A stretch of DNA of 64,000 nt from Archangium sp. (GTDB lineage: Bacteria > Myxococcota > Myxococcia > Myxococcales > Myxococcaceae): contig JAUYRZ010000042.1 of the NCBI GenBank assembly GCA_030695565.1, positions 1 through 64,000 on the forward strand, read 5' to 3'. Every line of letters starts with the position of its first letter. Within the stretch, counting starts at the first letter, position 1. The notes beneath the pieces are model-generated. The model was not told the DNA's origin and ran no database searches. It was given only the letters and a program-made list of their open reading frames with translations. A program made the position numbers and the translations under genes. This document shows, piece by piece, positions 1 through 7,908 of this stretch.

Positions 1-65
1 CCGCACGAGCGACTGAACGGAGCGGGTGAGCCATTTCGGGGGGCACGGTAGTAGCGTCCACCGCC

Positions 66-1157
66 ATGCGCATCCTCTACGGAGTCGTCGGTGAAGGCAT
101 GGGTCACGCCACCCGCTCTCGCGTCGTGCTGGAGCACCTCACGAAGAACCACGACGTGCACATCGTCGTCTCAGGCCGGGCGCGGGACTACCTCGCCAAG
201 CGCTTCGAGAACGTGCACAACATCTGGGGCTTCACCCTCAACTACGAGGGAAACTCGGTCAAGAAGTGGCAGTCGGTGCTGCAGAACCTCAAGGGCGCGG
301 TCACCGGCTTCCCCCAGAACGTGAAGAAGTACTTCGAGATCGTCGACGACTTCAAACCCGACGTGGTGATCAGCGACTTTGAGTCGTTCAGCTATCTCTT
401 CGCGCGCAACCACTTCATCCCCTGCATCAGCGTCGACAACATGCAGATCATCAACCGGTGCAAACACGAGCAGGAGCTGATCGGGCCGCATGAAGACCAG
501 TTCGAGCTCACCCGCAGCCTGGTGAAGGCCAAGCTGCCGGGCGCCTTTCACTACCTCATCACCACGTTCTTCCACCCGCCGGTCCGCAAGGAGCGCACCA
601 CGCTGGTGCCTTCGATTCTGCGGCCGGAGATCATCGCGGCGAAGTCGGAGCCGGGTGAACACCTGCTCGTGTACCAGACGATGACCAGCAACACGGCGCT
701 CATCGAGGAGCTGCGCAAGAGCGGTATCGAATGCCGCATCTATGGCTTCAAGCGCGACATCACCACGGATGTTCGTGAGGGGAATTTGATCTTCAAGCCG
801 TTCAGTGAAGCGGGCTTCATCGATGACCTGCGCACCGCGCGCGGGGTGGTGGGGGGCGGCGGGTACACGCTGATGAGCGAGGCGGTGTACTTGCGCAAGC
901 CCATGCTGTCGGTGCCGATTGGTGGGCAGTTCGAGCAGGTGCTCAACGCGCTGTATCTGGAGAAGCTCAACTACGGCATGCACGCGAAGGCGCTCGATGG
1001 CCCCGTGCTCGGTGAGTTCCTGGAGAGGGTCGACGGGTGCGCGAAGTCGCTGGAGAGCTTCAAGCAGGAGGGCAACTCGGTGTTGCTCTCGAAGCTCGAT
1101 GCACTGCTGCGTGATGCCGCCTCACTCGGCAAGTGGGACGAGACCACGGTGTCCTGA
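66..1157 (+). CDS. MurG/GT28-like glycosyltransferase
   Basis: A 363-aa protein resembling the nucleotide-sugar glycosyltransferases of the MJ1255/MurG-like group. The N-terminus (MRILYGVVGEGMGHATRS) has the GxGHxTR loop of the GT-B fold. Near residues 258-285 a glycine-rich GGGGYTLMSEA segment followed by KPMLSVPIGGQFEQ matches the donor-binding half, where a Glu-Gln pair usually contacts the sugar nucleotide. There is no signal peptide, so it should be cytosolic or peripheral at the inner membrane. The ATG at 66 immediately precedes the conserved GT-B strand. The acceptor is unknown and no other glycan genes flank it. Confidence 0.8.
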   Translation: MRILYGVVGEGMGHATRSRVVLEHLTKNHDVHIVVSGRARDYLAKRFENVHNIWGFTLNYEGNSVKKWQSVLQNLKGAVTGFPQNVKKYFEIVDDFKPDVVISDFESFSYLFARNHFIPCISVDNMQIINRCKHEQELIGPHEDQFELTRSLVKAKLPGAFHYLITTFFHPPVRKERTTLVPSILRPEIIAAKSEPGEHLLVYQTMTSNTALIEELRKSGIECRIYGFKRDITTDVREGNLIFKPFSEAGFIDDLRTARGVVGGGGYTLMSEAVYLRKPMLSVPIGGQFEQVLNALYLEKLNYGMHAKALDGPVLGEFLERVDGCAKSLESFKQEGNSVLLSKLDALLRDAASLGKWDETTVS

Positions 1158-1165
1158 AGAAAAAA

Positions 1166-1279
1166 CCTCTCCCTGCGAGAGCGGGGAGAGGTCGGTCCGA
1201 AGGACCGGGTGAGGGGCCCACCTCGGTGCCTGAAAGGCCCCTCACCCCGACCCTCTCCCCGCTGCGCAGGGAGAGGGAG
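1166..1279. repeat. Large inverted repeat made of two CCCTCTCCC-type elements
   Basis: Two inverted arms (about 1166-1217 and 1237-1279) can pair over roughly 40-50 bases with a short loop. Each arm also folds on itself around CTCTCCC/GGGGAGAG. It lies between the convergent ends of the glycosyltransferase and the frame-broken gene, so it could act as a bidirectional terminator. The same element recurs at many places in this window. Confidence 0.7.
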
Positions 1280-1280
1280 T

Positions 1281-1765
1281 TCATTTTCGATCGTCGGGAA
1301 ACTCGGTGAACCGCAGCTGCGGCGAATGAGTGCCGCCGCTGAAAGACACCATCAACAATTTCCCCGGAACGCGGCGCAGCCAGTGACCACCGAGCAGCTG
1401 AGGGACCTGAAAAAAAGAGCGAGCCTTCCTGCTCGGAAATGCGGAAGTGCGGCATCGACTTCGCGTCACGAGCGACGGCCTGCAGCAGCGGGTCTTTGCG
1501 CTTTCCCTTCCGGAGTCCCTCGACCAGGGCGAGGAACTGCTGACGCTCAGCTTCGTCATCGGGTTTCACCTCGCCCACGGTGACGCCCCCTCCCGGCGTG
1601 AGCTCGAGTAATTGCAACCCACGCTCGCCATTCGAATCTTCGAAGGTGCCCAGGGTGAAAAGTGAAGGCGCCGCGCGAGGCTTGGTCGAGAAGCTTCGAC
1701 CATCTTTCGGGATCAGGCCGGGCATCTGCGCTGACGACGAGAACGAGCGCGAGCTGGAGCATCAC
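1281..1765 (-). pseudogene. Frame-disrupted secreted-protein gene
   Basis: Reading on the minus strand, a start near 1762-1765 gives a short signal-peptide-like segment (MLQLALVLVVSADA). The convincing downstream protein sequence lies in another frame (GTFEDSNGERGLQLLEL and following, to about 1417). A run of seven T at 1410-1416 on the coding strand then marks a second break. Removing one T would continue into a sensible C-terminus (VPQLLGGHWLRRVPGKLL and on) that stops just before the palindromic repeat. I therefore read one gene with one clear and one probable frameshift. An alternative is a shorter intact ORF starting at 1725, but that reads through the repeat into antisense of the glycosyltransferase. 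Sequencing error at the homopolymer is possible. No family recognised. Confidence 0.5.
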
Positions 1766-1771
1766 CCTGAC

Positions 1772-1948
1772 CTAGCTCGGAGCGGGCGGAATCAGCGGCT
1801 GCTCCGAGGCCCAGATCTGCGGCGCGGCCGTCAGCATCTCAAAGCCGATCTCGTTGCTCACCGCGACGAGGCCAGCAGGCGGCACGGTCTTGATGGTGGG
1901 TCCGTCATTGAACGTCTGTTCGGTGGCCGAGTTGTTCCTGAGGATCAT
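1772..1948 (-). CDS. 58-aa hypothetical protein
   Basis: A short soluble protein beginning MILRNNSATEQTFNDG and ending in a Pro-rich tail. The internal ATG at 1948 is chosen because an AAGG sits about 8 nt upstream and the residues before it look non-coding. It lies 59 nt after the anti-sigma gene and 9 nt before the broken secreted-protein gene on the same strand, so it is probably cotranscribed with the sigma/anti-sigma pair. No family is recognised. Confidence 0.5.
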   Translation of the reverse strand: MILRNNSATEQTFNDGPTIKTVPPAGLVAVSNEIGFEMLTAAPQIWASEQPLIPPAPS

Positions 1949-2007
1949 GAGTACGCCTTGTCGTGATGAGTGGTCCCCCCGGACGCGTGTGTGTCGTGGT
2001 CGTTCGC

Positions 2008-2886
2008 TCAATCGCCAGCGAGAGCCCTCGCGATCACATCGAGGAGCTGACGCAAGAACCGCAAGATCGCGTCCCACACCGTTCCATCGCCGCGATCTTC
2101 GATGAGCGCGTTGGCGCCTGCCGGCCGCGCGGGCGTGAGCGCACCGGCGGTCAGCTCGGTCTCCTGGCCTTCTTTGAGCTCGAGCTGCTGGCCGCGCGCG
2201 CTGACCACCACCGTGCCCTGGTGAACGGCGACGAGCGTGCTCCCGGGGCGCCGCTCCACCACGAAGACCCCCGCTGTGGGCTGGAGCACGCGAAGTTCGT
2301 CAGCGCGCACCGCGAACGGATCGCTGGTCGTCTTCACCTGCACGCGAACGCGGCCGGCCTCCAGCTTCACCTCTTCACTCGACGAAATGTGCAGACGGGT
2401 CGAGGGGCGCAGCAGCAGGCCTCTTCTTCCGCGCGCGCTCTCCAGGAGGATCGCGGCGTCGTCCTTCTCGGTGGCGACCTCCGAGCCTGCGAAGATCACC
2501 GCGTCTTTGGCCACCAACACACCATCCATACGCAGGCCGGAAGCAGCGGCGAGCACCCGCCCGACGGGGCTCCTCGGCCAGGCCAGCACCGTGAGCACCA
2601 GCGCTGCAGCGACGGCCGCGCCCGCGAAGGCGAAGCGCCAGGGGAAGCCCGCGGTCTCGGCGATGGGTTTGGCCAGGCGCACCGCCCGGGTCTCCATGCG
2701 CTGCGCTTCACCGGGCGCGAGGGCATCGGCACTGCCCCGGGCCAGCCGCAACACGCCCGCGGTCTGGTCGTAGTGCTCGCGGCAAGAAGTGCAAGCGCGC
2801 AGGTGCGCGCGGAACGAAGCGTCGTCTGCCGCGGAGAGCACGCGACCACTCAACACGTCGTCTATCTGCGAACGAACGTGGCTCAT
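2008..2886 (-). CDS. Membrane anti-sigma factor with zinc finger and FecR-like domain
   Basis: A 292-aa protein with the architecture of a zinc-binding anti-sigma factor: cytosolic HxxxCxxC motif (H28, C32, C35), one transmembrane helix at about 84-103, and an extracytoplasmic FecR-like beta domain at roughly 125-230 (repeated VxVQVKTT and FVVERRPGSTLVAVHQGTV strands). It would hold the ECF sigma factor encoded immediately upstream at the inner membrane and release it on an envelope signal. Its ATG overlaps the sigma stop codon by 4 nt (ATGA), which indicates translational coupling and partnership. The signal sensed is unknown; no TonB receptor is nearby, so a classical iron-siderophore FecR role is not supported. 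Confidence 0.85.
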   Translation of the reverse strand: MSHVRSQIDDVLSGRVLSAADDASFRAHLRACTSCREHYDQTAGVLRLARGSADALAPGEAQRMETRAVRLAKPIAETAGFPWRFAFAGAAVAAALVLTVLAWPRSPVGRVLAAASGLRMDGVLVAKDAVIFAGSEVATEKDDAAILLESARGRRGLLLRPSTRLHISSSEEVKLEAGRVRVQVKTTSDPFAVRADELRVLQPTAGVFVVERRPGSTLVAVHQGTVVVSARGQQLELKEGQETELTAGALTPARPAGANALIEDRGDGTVWDAILRFLRQLLDVIARALAGD

Positions 2887-3452
2887 GCGTCTTTCCCCCG
2901 GCCCAGCACCTCGAGCAGCGGCCCGTGCCGTTGCAGCAGCTTGATCAACACCGACTTGAGGTACTTCGTGCGCAGCCGCGACAGCCCCAGGGCCAGGCGC
3001 GCCTCTTCCCAGTCACGGCCCTCGATGAACACGCTGCGGAAATACGCGCGGTAGGCGGGCTTCAACTTCTCTTCGAAGGCCGTCATCACGGTGCGCAGCT
3101 CGGCGCTGACCACTCCTTCCAGGCCCTTGCCCTCTTCTTCGCCCACCAGGTCATCGGTCAGTTCGACCGCGGCGGTGGGCCGCTTCTGGCGCGCGAGATC
3201 CAGAATCCGGTTTCGCGCTGAGGTCACCACCCACCCGGGCAACGACTCCGCGCGCAGGGGATCGACCGCGTCGAGGTGTGCGTACAGGTGCGTGAACGCC
3301 TCCTGCACCGCGTCTTCCTGTTCGAAAGGGCTTTGGAAGTACTGCATCGCCATGCGCCTCACCCGCGGAAGAAATGCACGCACGAGTGCCTCGAAGGCCG
3401 CGGCGTCACGTTGACGCAGCGCCCGCACGAACTTCGAATCGAGCGAGAGCAC
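2883..3452 (-). CDS. ECF-type RNA polymerase sigma factor
   Basis: A 189-aa sigma70-family ECF factor. Region 2 covers about residues 20-90 (RRMAMQYFQSPFEQEDAVQEAF, the helix that recognises the -10 element, shown here only in part), followed by a region-4-like C-terminus with LALGLSRLRTKYLKSVLIKL as the DNA-binding helix-turn-helix. The start is GTG at 3452. It overlaps the anti-sigma gene by 4 nt. The gene begins 44 nt after the MgtC/DUF4010 gene on the same strand; I could not identify a self-recognition promoter in that gap, so autoregulation is only presumed from the family. Confidence 0.88.
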   Translation of the reverse strand: MLSLDSKFVRALRQRDAAAFEALVRAFLPRVRRMAMQYFQSPFEQEDAVQEAFTHLYAHLDAVDPLRAESLPGWVVTSARNRILDLARQKRPTAAVELTDDLVGEEEGKGLEGVVSAELRTVMTAFEEKLKPAYRAYFRSVFIEGRDWEEARLALGLSRLRTKYLKSVLIKLLQRHGPLLEVLGRGKDA

Positions 3453-3496
3453 CCGTTGAAAGTACGGGGACTGTGGCGGAAGGGGAGAAGGAATTT

Positions 3497-4768
3497 TCAG
3501 CTCGCGATGACGACGGCCATTCCGGCCGCCAGCATTCCGGCTGAGGCGATGATGACCCGTCGGCCCATCACGCCTCCGCCGAGCACCATGGCCATGATCG
3601 CCTTGACCACCGTATTACTGGCGGCGGCCAGCACGACCGTGTTGCGCGCCACGCCCACCTCGATCTCCCCCGTCTTGACGAGGTCGGCCATCGACAGGGA
3701 GATGGCATCGACGTCGGTGGTGCCCGCCAGCAGTCCGGTCACGTAGGTCCCGCTGGTGCCGAAGGTGTGCTGCGCCCAGCGGGAGACGATCAACACCACC
3801 ACGAACAGGGCTCCGAACTTGAGCGCCGAGCTGAGCTCGAAGGGGTTCTGCAGCACCACCGCGCCCGGCTCGCTGCTCTTCCCGTCACCGCGCAGGTAGA
3901 AGAAGAGGGTCATGGCGATGCCCACCGCGGCCATCGCACCCAGCGCGATGATCAGCTGCTTGCCCAGGCGCGGCTCTGCGATGGAGAGCACCGCCAGCAG
4001 CCGCAGACACATCACGGTGGAGGCGATGATCACCGCCAGCGCGCTCAACTTCGCCAGCTCCGGTGCCTGCTTCGCCCGCGCCGCCGCCGCCAGGGTCACC
4101 GCGGTGCTCGACGCGAGCCCGCCCACGGCGCCGGTGAGCAACATGCCCTTGCCCGCGCCCCACAACCGCATCGCCACGTAGCCGACGAAACCCACCCCGG
4201 CGATCAAGGTGACCATCACCCCGATGCGAAACGGGTTGAGCACGCCGTAGGGGCCCATCGGCTCGTTGGGCAACACCGGCAAGGCCACCACCGCCACCAC
4301 CAGGAACTTGAGCGTGGCGATGACATCGGCGCGCGAGAGCTTGCTGCTGAACTGACGCAGCTCGGTCTTCGCTGAGAGGAGCAACGTCGACACCACCGCG
4401 ACCGACGCCACCACGAAGACCCGCTGGGTGAGCGGCTCGAGCACTTCCTGCGCCACCGAAAACGCACCGAGAAAGAAGGTGAGCAGGGCGCTCGCTTCAC
4501 TGGTGATGCCGGTGTGATTGAGCTCGGCGTCGCGCCAGTAGCTCAGGCAGAGCAGCGCTCCCAGGCACAGCCCCGCGGTCCCCACCGCCCAGGGCCCCAG
4601 CAGCATGGCCATCGCCCCCACCAGCGCGATCACCGGATAGGTGCGAATGCCCCCGAGAAAGGGCCGCTTCTCTTCGGCCGTCGGGCGCGACTGCTCACGC
4701 TCGAGGCCGATCAAAGCGCCGGCGAGCAACGCCAGGCCCAACGAAGCGAAGGGTTCGTACCGATCCAT
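3497..4768 (-). CDS. MgtC/SapB-DUF4010 family membrane protein
   Basis: A 423-aa polytopic inner-membrane protein. The N-terminal part has the MgtC/SapB signature (LALLAGALIGLEREQ, with a following ARPTAEEK-like loop and GGIRTYPVIALVGA), and the remainder has the many hydrophobic helices of DUF4010, ending in a GTTDVDAISLSMADL segment. About ten or more membrane helices are visible. The ATG at 4768 is preferred; a TTG at 4774 would overlap the stop of the acyl-CoA dehydrogenase gene by 4 nt. Function is not established for this family; MgtC relatives affect magnesium and membrane energy homeostasis. Its position at the end of a CoA-thioester operon is odd. Confidence 0.8.
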   Translation of the reverse strand: MDRYEPFASLGLALLAGALIGLEREQSRPTAEEKRPFLGGIRTYPVIALVGAMAMLLGPWAVGTAGLCLGALLCLSYWRDAELNHTGITSEASALLTFFLGAFSVAQEVLEPLTQRVFVVASVAVVSTLLLSAKTELRQFSSKLSRADVIATLKFLVVAVVALPVLPNEPMGPYGVLNPFRIGVMVTLIAGVGFVGYVAMRLWGAGKGMLLTGAVGGLASSTAVTLAAAARAKQAPELAKLSALAVIIASTVMCLRLLAVLSIAEPRLGKQLIIALGAMAAVGIAMTLFFYLRGDGKSSEPGAVVLQNPFELSSALKFGALFVVVLIVSRWAQHTFGTSGTYVTGLLAGTTDVDAISLSMADLVKTGEIEVGVARNTVVLAAASNTVVKAIMAMVLGGGVMGRRVIIASAGMLAAGMAVVIAS

Positions 4769-4770
4769 GA

Positions 4771-5886
4771 TCAACCCAGGAGGTGACGCGCGATGACCAG
4801 CCGCTGCACTTCGCTGGCGCCTTCGTAGATGCGCAAGGCGCGCACGTCGCGGTAGAGCCGCTCGACCGGAGCGCCTTTGACCACGCCGTTGCCGCCGTGC
4901 ACCTGCAGGCAGCGATCGACGATCCGCTGCGCCGCTTCGGTGGAGAAGAGCTTGGCCACGGCGGCTTCATAGGTCACCCGCGCCTGGCCTTGATCCTTGG
5001 TGAGCGCCGCCTGGTGCACGAGGAGCCGTGAGGCCTCCAGCTCCACCGCGCTGTCGGCGATCAACGCCTGCACCGCGGAGAGCTCAGCCAGTGGCGCACC
5101 GAACTGCTTGCGCGACTTCGAATACGAGACCGCCTCGTCGAGCGCCCGGCGCGCCATGCCCACCGCGGCCGCACCCACCGTGCTGCGGAAGACGTCGAGC
5201 GTGGAGAGCGCGAGCTTCATGCCCTGGCCGAGCTCACCCAGGCGTGCGCTGTCGGGCACTTCGCAGTTCTCCAGCTGCAGCTCGCCGATGGGGTGTTCGC
5301 CCATCAGCTCCATCTGCCGGCTGACGCGGAAGCCCTTCGCATCGGCGGGCACTACGAAGGCGCTGATGCCCTTGGGTCCGTCTCCGGTGCGCGCGAACAC
5401 CGTGTAGTGCGTGGCCACGCCCGCGTTGCTGATGAAGCGTTTCTGGCCTGTGATGCGCCAGCCGTCGCCATGACGTTCGGCTTTGGTGGAGAGCGCGCCC
5501 ACGTCGCTGCCTGCTTCCGGCTCGGTCAACGCGAAGGCGAACAACACCTCACCCTTCGCCACCTTCGGAAGCAGGGCCGCCTGCTGCGCTTCGTTTCCCG
5601 CGAGGAGAACGGGGTGACTGCCCAGGCCCTGCACGGCGAACAACGAGTCAGCCGCGGCGTTGCGGTAGGCGAGCTCTTCGCGCAGCACGCAGATGGAGAG
5701 CACGTCGACTTTGGGCAACGCGCCGCCATGGGAGGCGGGCACCAGGTACGGGTAGAACCCCAGCCGCGCGACCTCGGCCTTCAGCTGCGCGTCGTCGAGG
5801 GGGCCGTGCGGCTCGAGCGAGGTGAACATCGCGCGCGCCCGGGCCCGCAGCTCGAGATGAATCGAAGAGAGAAAGCTCGCCGACAT
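4771..5886 (-). CDS. Acyl-CoA dehydrogenase
   Basis: A 371-aa FAD-dependent acyl-CoA dehydrogenase of normal length. The N-terminal helical domain is followed by FALTEPEAGSDVGALST (flavin and substrate contacts) and KRFISNAGVATHYTVFART in the beta domain. The C-terminal domain has RKQFGAPLAELSAVQ, QVHGGNGVVKG and IYEGASEVQRLVIARHLLG, where the Glu after Tyr is in the usual catalytic-base position. It oxidises an acyl-CoA to the 2,3-enoyl-CoA and passes electrons to ETF. It starts 3 nt after the enoyl-CoA hydratase stop. The substrate cannot be fixed from sequence. Confidence 0.88.
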   Translation of the reverse strand: MSASFLSSIHLELRARARAMFTSLEPHGPLDDAQLKAEVARLGFYPYLVPASHGGALPKVDVLSICVLREELAYRNAAADSLFAVQGLGSHPVLLAGNEAQQAALLPKVAKGEVLFAFALTEPEAGSDVGALSTKAERHGDGWRITGQKRFISNAGVATHYTVFARTGDGPKGISAFVVPADAKGFRVSRQMELMGEHPIGELQLENCEVPDSARLGELGQGMKLALSTLDVFRSTVGAAAVGMARRALDEAVSYSKSRKQFGAPLAELSAVQALIADSAVELEASRLLVHQAALTKDQGQARVTYEAAVAKLFSTEAAQRIVDRCLQVHGGNGVVKGAPVERLYRDVRALRIYEGASEVQRLVIARHLLG

Positions 5887-5889
5887 CGG

Positions 5890-6687
5890 TCACTTCCCCT
5901 GGAACTGCGCGGGCCGTTTGTTCGAGAAGGCGTCGTACGCCTCGCGGAAGTCCTGCGTCTGCATGCAGACCGCCTGCGCGCGCGCTTCGTTCTCCAGGGC
6001 GTTCCACAGGTCCATGTTGAGCTCGCCGTTGAGCAGCTCCTTGGTCATGCCCAGCGCGAAGGTGGGGCCCTTGGCGAGGCGGGTGGCCCAGGCCATCGAC
6101 TCCTCCATCACCTTCTCTTGCGGCACCACCTTGTTGAACAGGCCGTACTTCTCGGCGGTGACCGCGTCGATGACGTCACCGAAGTAGAGCAGCTCGGTCG
6201 CCCGTGAAAGCCCCACCACCTTCGGGAGCAGGTACGCCGCGCCCATGTCTGCGCCCGCGAGGCCGACCTTGGTGAAGAGGAAGGCGATCTTCGCCTTCTC
6301 ACTGGCCACCCGCAGATCGGAGGCCAACGCGATGACCGCGCCAGCACCTGCCGCCGTGCCGTTGAGTGCTGCGACCACGGGCTTGCGCAGCGCGCGGATG
6401 TTCTTGATCAGCTCACACGTCATGCGCGTGAACTCGACCAGGCCCGGCATGTCGCGCGAGAAGAGCTCCTTGATGATGTCGTGTTGATCGCCGCCCGAGC
6501 AGAAGCCGCGGCCTTCACCGGTGATCACCACGCTGCGCACCGACTTCTCGTGCTCCAGCTGCGCGAAGAGATCGGTGAGCTCGCGATAGACCGCGAAGGT
6601 GAGCGAGTTGAGCGTGTCGGGGCGCGTGAAGGTGATCACGCCGACCTGCTCGATGACTTCGAAACGGAATGAGGTGGGCTTGATCAT
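5890..6687 (-). CDS. Enoyl-CoA hydratase/isomerase family protein
   Basis: A 265-aa crotonase-fold enzyme. Oxyanion-hole segments GFCSGGDQHDI and NGTAAGAGAVIALASDLRVA are present, and the active-site region reads FLFTKVGLAGADMGAAYLLPKVVG, with Asp where many hydratases carry one of the two catalytic acids. The GADMGAA form is one I associate with hydratases of aromatic/amino-aromatic CoA clusters, which is weak evidence. The gene starts 1 nt after the Rid-family stop, so it belongs to the same transcript. It likely hydrates a ring-derived or short enoyl-CoA. Confidence 0.85.
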   Translation of the reverse strand: MIKPTSFRFEVIEQVGVITFTRPDTLNSLTFAVYRELTDLFAQLEHEKSVRSVVITGEGRGFCSGGDQHDIIKELFSRDMPGLVEFTRMTCELIKNIRALRKPVVAALNGTAAGAGAVIALASDLRVASEKAKIAFLFTKVGLAGADMGAAYLLPKVVGLSRATELLYFGDVIDAVTAEKYGLFNKVVPQEKVMEESMAWATRLAKGPTFALGMTKELLNGELNMDLWNALENEARAQAVCMQTQDFREAYDAFSNKRPAQFQGK

Positions 6688-6688
6688 T

Positions 6689-7090
6689 TCAATTCTCGAG
6701 AACGGCGGTGGCTTCGATTTCGACTTTGGCGAGGTCTTCCACCAGCGCGACGACCTGCACCAGCGCCATCGCGGGGTAGTGCCGCCCGAGGTGCTTCTTC
6801 CACGCGGCGCCGATGGCCTTGAGCGAGCTCAGGTACTCGCGTTTGTCGGTGACGTAGACGGTGAGGCGGGTGAGGTTTTCGGGCTTGCCGCCGGCGGCCT
6901 CGAGCACCTCGCAGATGTTCGAGAGCGTCTGCTCGAACTGGCCTTCGAAGGTAGGGGGGAACTCGGGCGTGCTGCTGCGCGGGTTCCAACCGATCTGGCC
7001 CCCGATGAAGAGCTGCTTGCCGGTGGCCACGATGCCGTTGGCGTAGCCGCGGGGCGGGACCCACCCTTCGGGCTGAATCACGGTGCTCAT
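6689..7090 (-). CDS. Rid (YjgF/YER057c/UK114) family protein lacking the catalytic Arg
   Basis: A 133-aa protein of the Rid fold (IVATGKQLFIGGQIGW, VTDKREYLSSL, AKVEIEATAVLEN). RidA proper hydrolyses enamine/imine intermediates using an arginine in a PARSxVEV context. Here the aligned stretch is YPAMALVQV, so the Arg position is Met108. This suggests a Rid subfamily other than RidA, possibly acting on a bulkier or CoA-linked imine. The start at 7090 overlaps the SDR stop (ATGA) and a GGAG lies upstream. Function in the operon is inferred. Confidence 0.82.
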   Translation of the reverse strand: MSTVIQPEGWVPPRGYANGIVATGKQLFIGGQIGWNPRSSTPEFPPTFEGQFEQTLSNICEVLEAAGGKPENLTRLTVYVTDKREYLSSLKAIGAAWKKHLGRHYPAMALVQVVALVEDLAKVEIEATAVLEN

Positions 7091-7836
7091 GCGAGTTCTC
7101 CTCCGTCGATGGTGTATTCGGCGCCGGTGATCGCCGCGCCCGCCGCGGAAGCGCCGAGGAAGTAGACGACCTCCGCGACCTCTTCGGGCTTCACCGCGCG
7201 ATTCATCGGGTTCATCTTCTCCAGCGCGCCGCGGGCTTCTTCGGGGCTGCGGCCGGTGCTCTGCGCGATGCGATCGACCGAGACCTGGAGCATGTCGGTG
7301 TCGGTCCACCCCGGGCAGACCGCGTTGACCGTGATGCCCTTCGAGGCGAGCTCGAGGGCCAGTGAGCGGGTGAGCCCGAGCAACGCGTGCTTCGAGGCGC
7401 AATACGCCGAGGTGTACTTGAAGCCCTTCTTCGCCGCGGTCGACGCGATGTTCACGATGCGGCCGTGGCCCGCCTTCACCATTGCGCCCGAGAGCTCGCG
7501 CATGAGGAGGAACGGCGTGGTCACGTTGATGCGCATGGTGCGATCGAAGTCTTCGCTGCTCGTCTTGTGGAGCGGCGCTGCGATCGCGATGCCCGCGTTG
7601 TTCACCAGGGCCGTGAGCGCGCCGGCTTCATGGCCGAGCTTCGCCGCGGCAGCCAGTACCGAGCGTTCATCCGCCGCGTCGAACGAGACGAAACGAAGAT
7701 CGCCCTGCAGGCCTTCGAGCGAAGACTCCTGCCGGGCGAGCGCCCAGACCCGCCAGCCCTCCTTCAAGAATCGTTCGGCGATCGAGCGGCCGATACCTCT
7801 GCCGGCGCCGGTGACGGCGACTTGTTTCACGCTCAT
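7087..7836 (-). CDS. Short-chain dehydrogenase/reductase
   Basis: A 249-aa classical SDR: TGAGRGIGRS cofactor loop at residues 8-17, NNAGIAIAAP, catalytic Ser-Tyr-Lys in NIASTAAKKG...YTSAYCASKHALLG, and the C-terminal GAEYTIDGGE. It probably interconverts a 3-hydroxyacyl-CoA and 3-oxoacyl-CoA or dehydrogenates a cyclic hydroxy-CoA ester. The ATG at 7836 begins MSVKQVAVTG; the seven residues upstream are non-conserved. It is the first gene of the operon running leftwards to the MgtC/DUF4010 gene. Confidence 0.88.
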   Translation of the reverse strand: MSVKQVAVTGAGRGIGRSIAERFLKEGWRVWALARQESSLEGLQGDLRFVSFDAADERSVLAAAAKLGHEAGALTALVNNAGIAIAAPLHKTSSEDFDRTMRINVTTPFLLMRELSGAMVKAGHGRIVNIASTAAKKGFKYTSAYCASKHALLGLTRSLALELASKGITVNAVCPGWTDTDMLQVSVDRIAQSTGRSPEEARGALEKMNPMNRAVKPEEVAEVVYFLGASAAGAAITGAEYTIDGGELA

Positions 7837-7857
7837 GGGCGCGCACCTTACCCACAT

Positions 7858-7883
7858 CTCCCTCTCCCCGAGGGGGACAGGGC
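7858..7883. repeat. Short palindromic CCCTCTCCC-type element
   Basis: CTCCCTCTCCCCGAGGGGG forms a short hairpin. It sits between two divergent genes, upstream of both starts, so here it cannot be a simple 3' terminator. Confidence 0.6.
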
Positions 7884-7908
7884 AGTGCCTGTGCTACGAC
7901 TCAACCTC

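Noticed and set aside
1060-1725. An intact 221-aa gene in the middle frame
   Set aside because: It runs through the intergenic palindrome into antisense of the glycosyltransferase and its C-terminus is not protein-like, so frame disruption fits better.
2008-3452. FecI/FecR iron-uptake regulatory system
   Set aside because: There is no TonB-dependent receptor or siderophore gene nearby; the pair is better described as a general ECF/anti-sigma unit with a FecR-like sensor domain.
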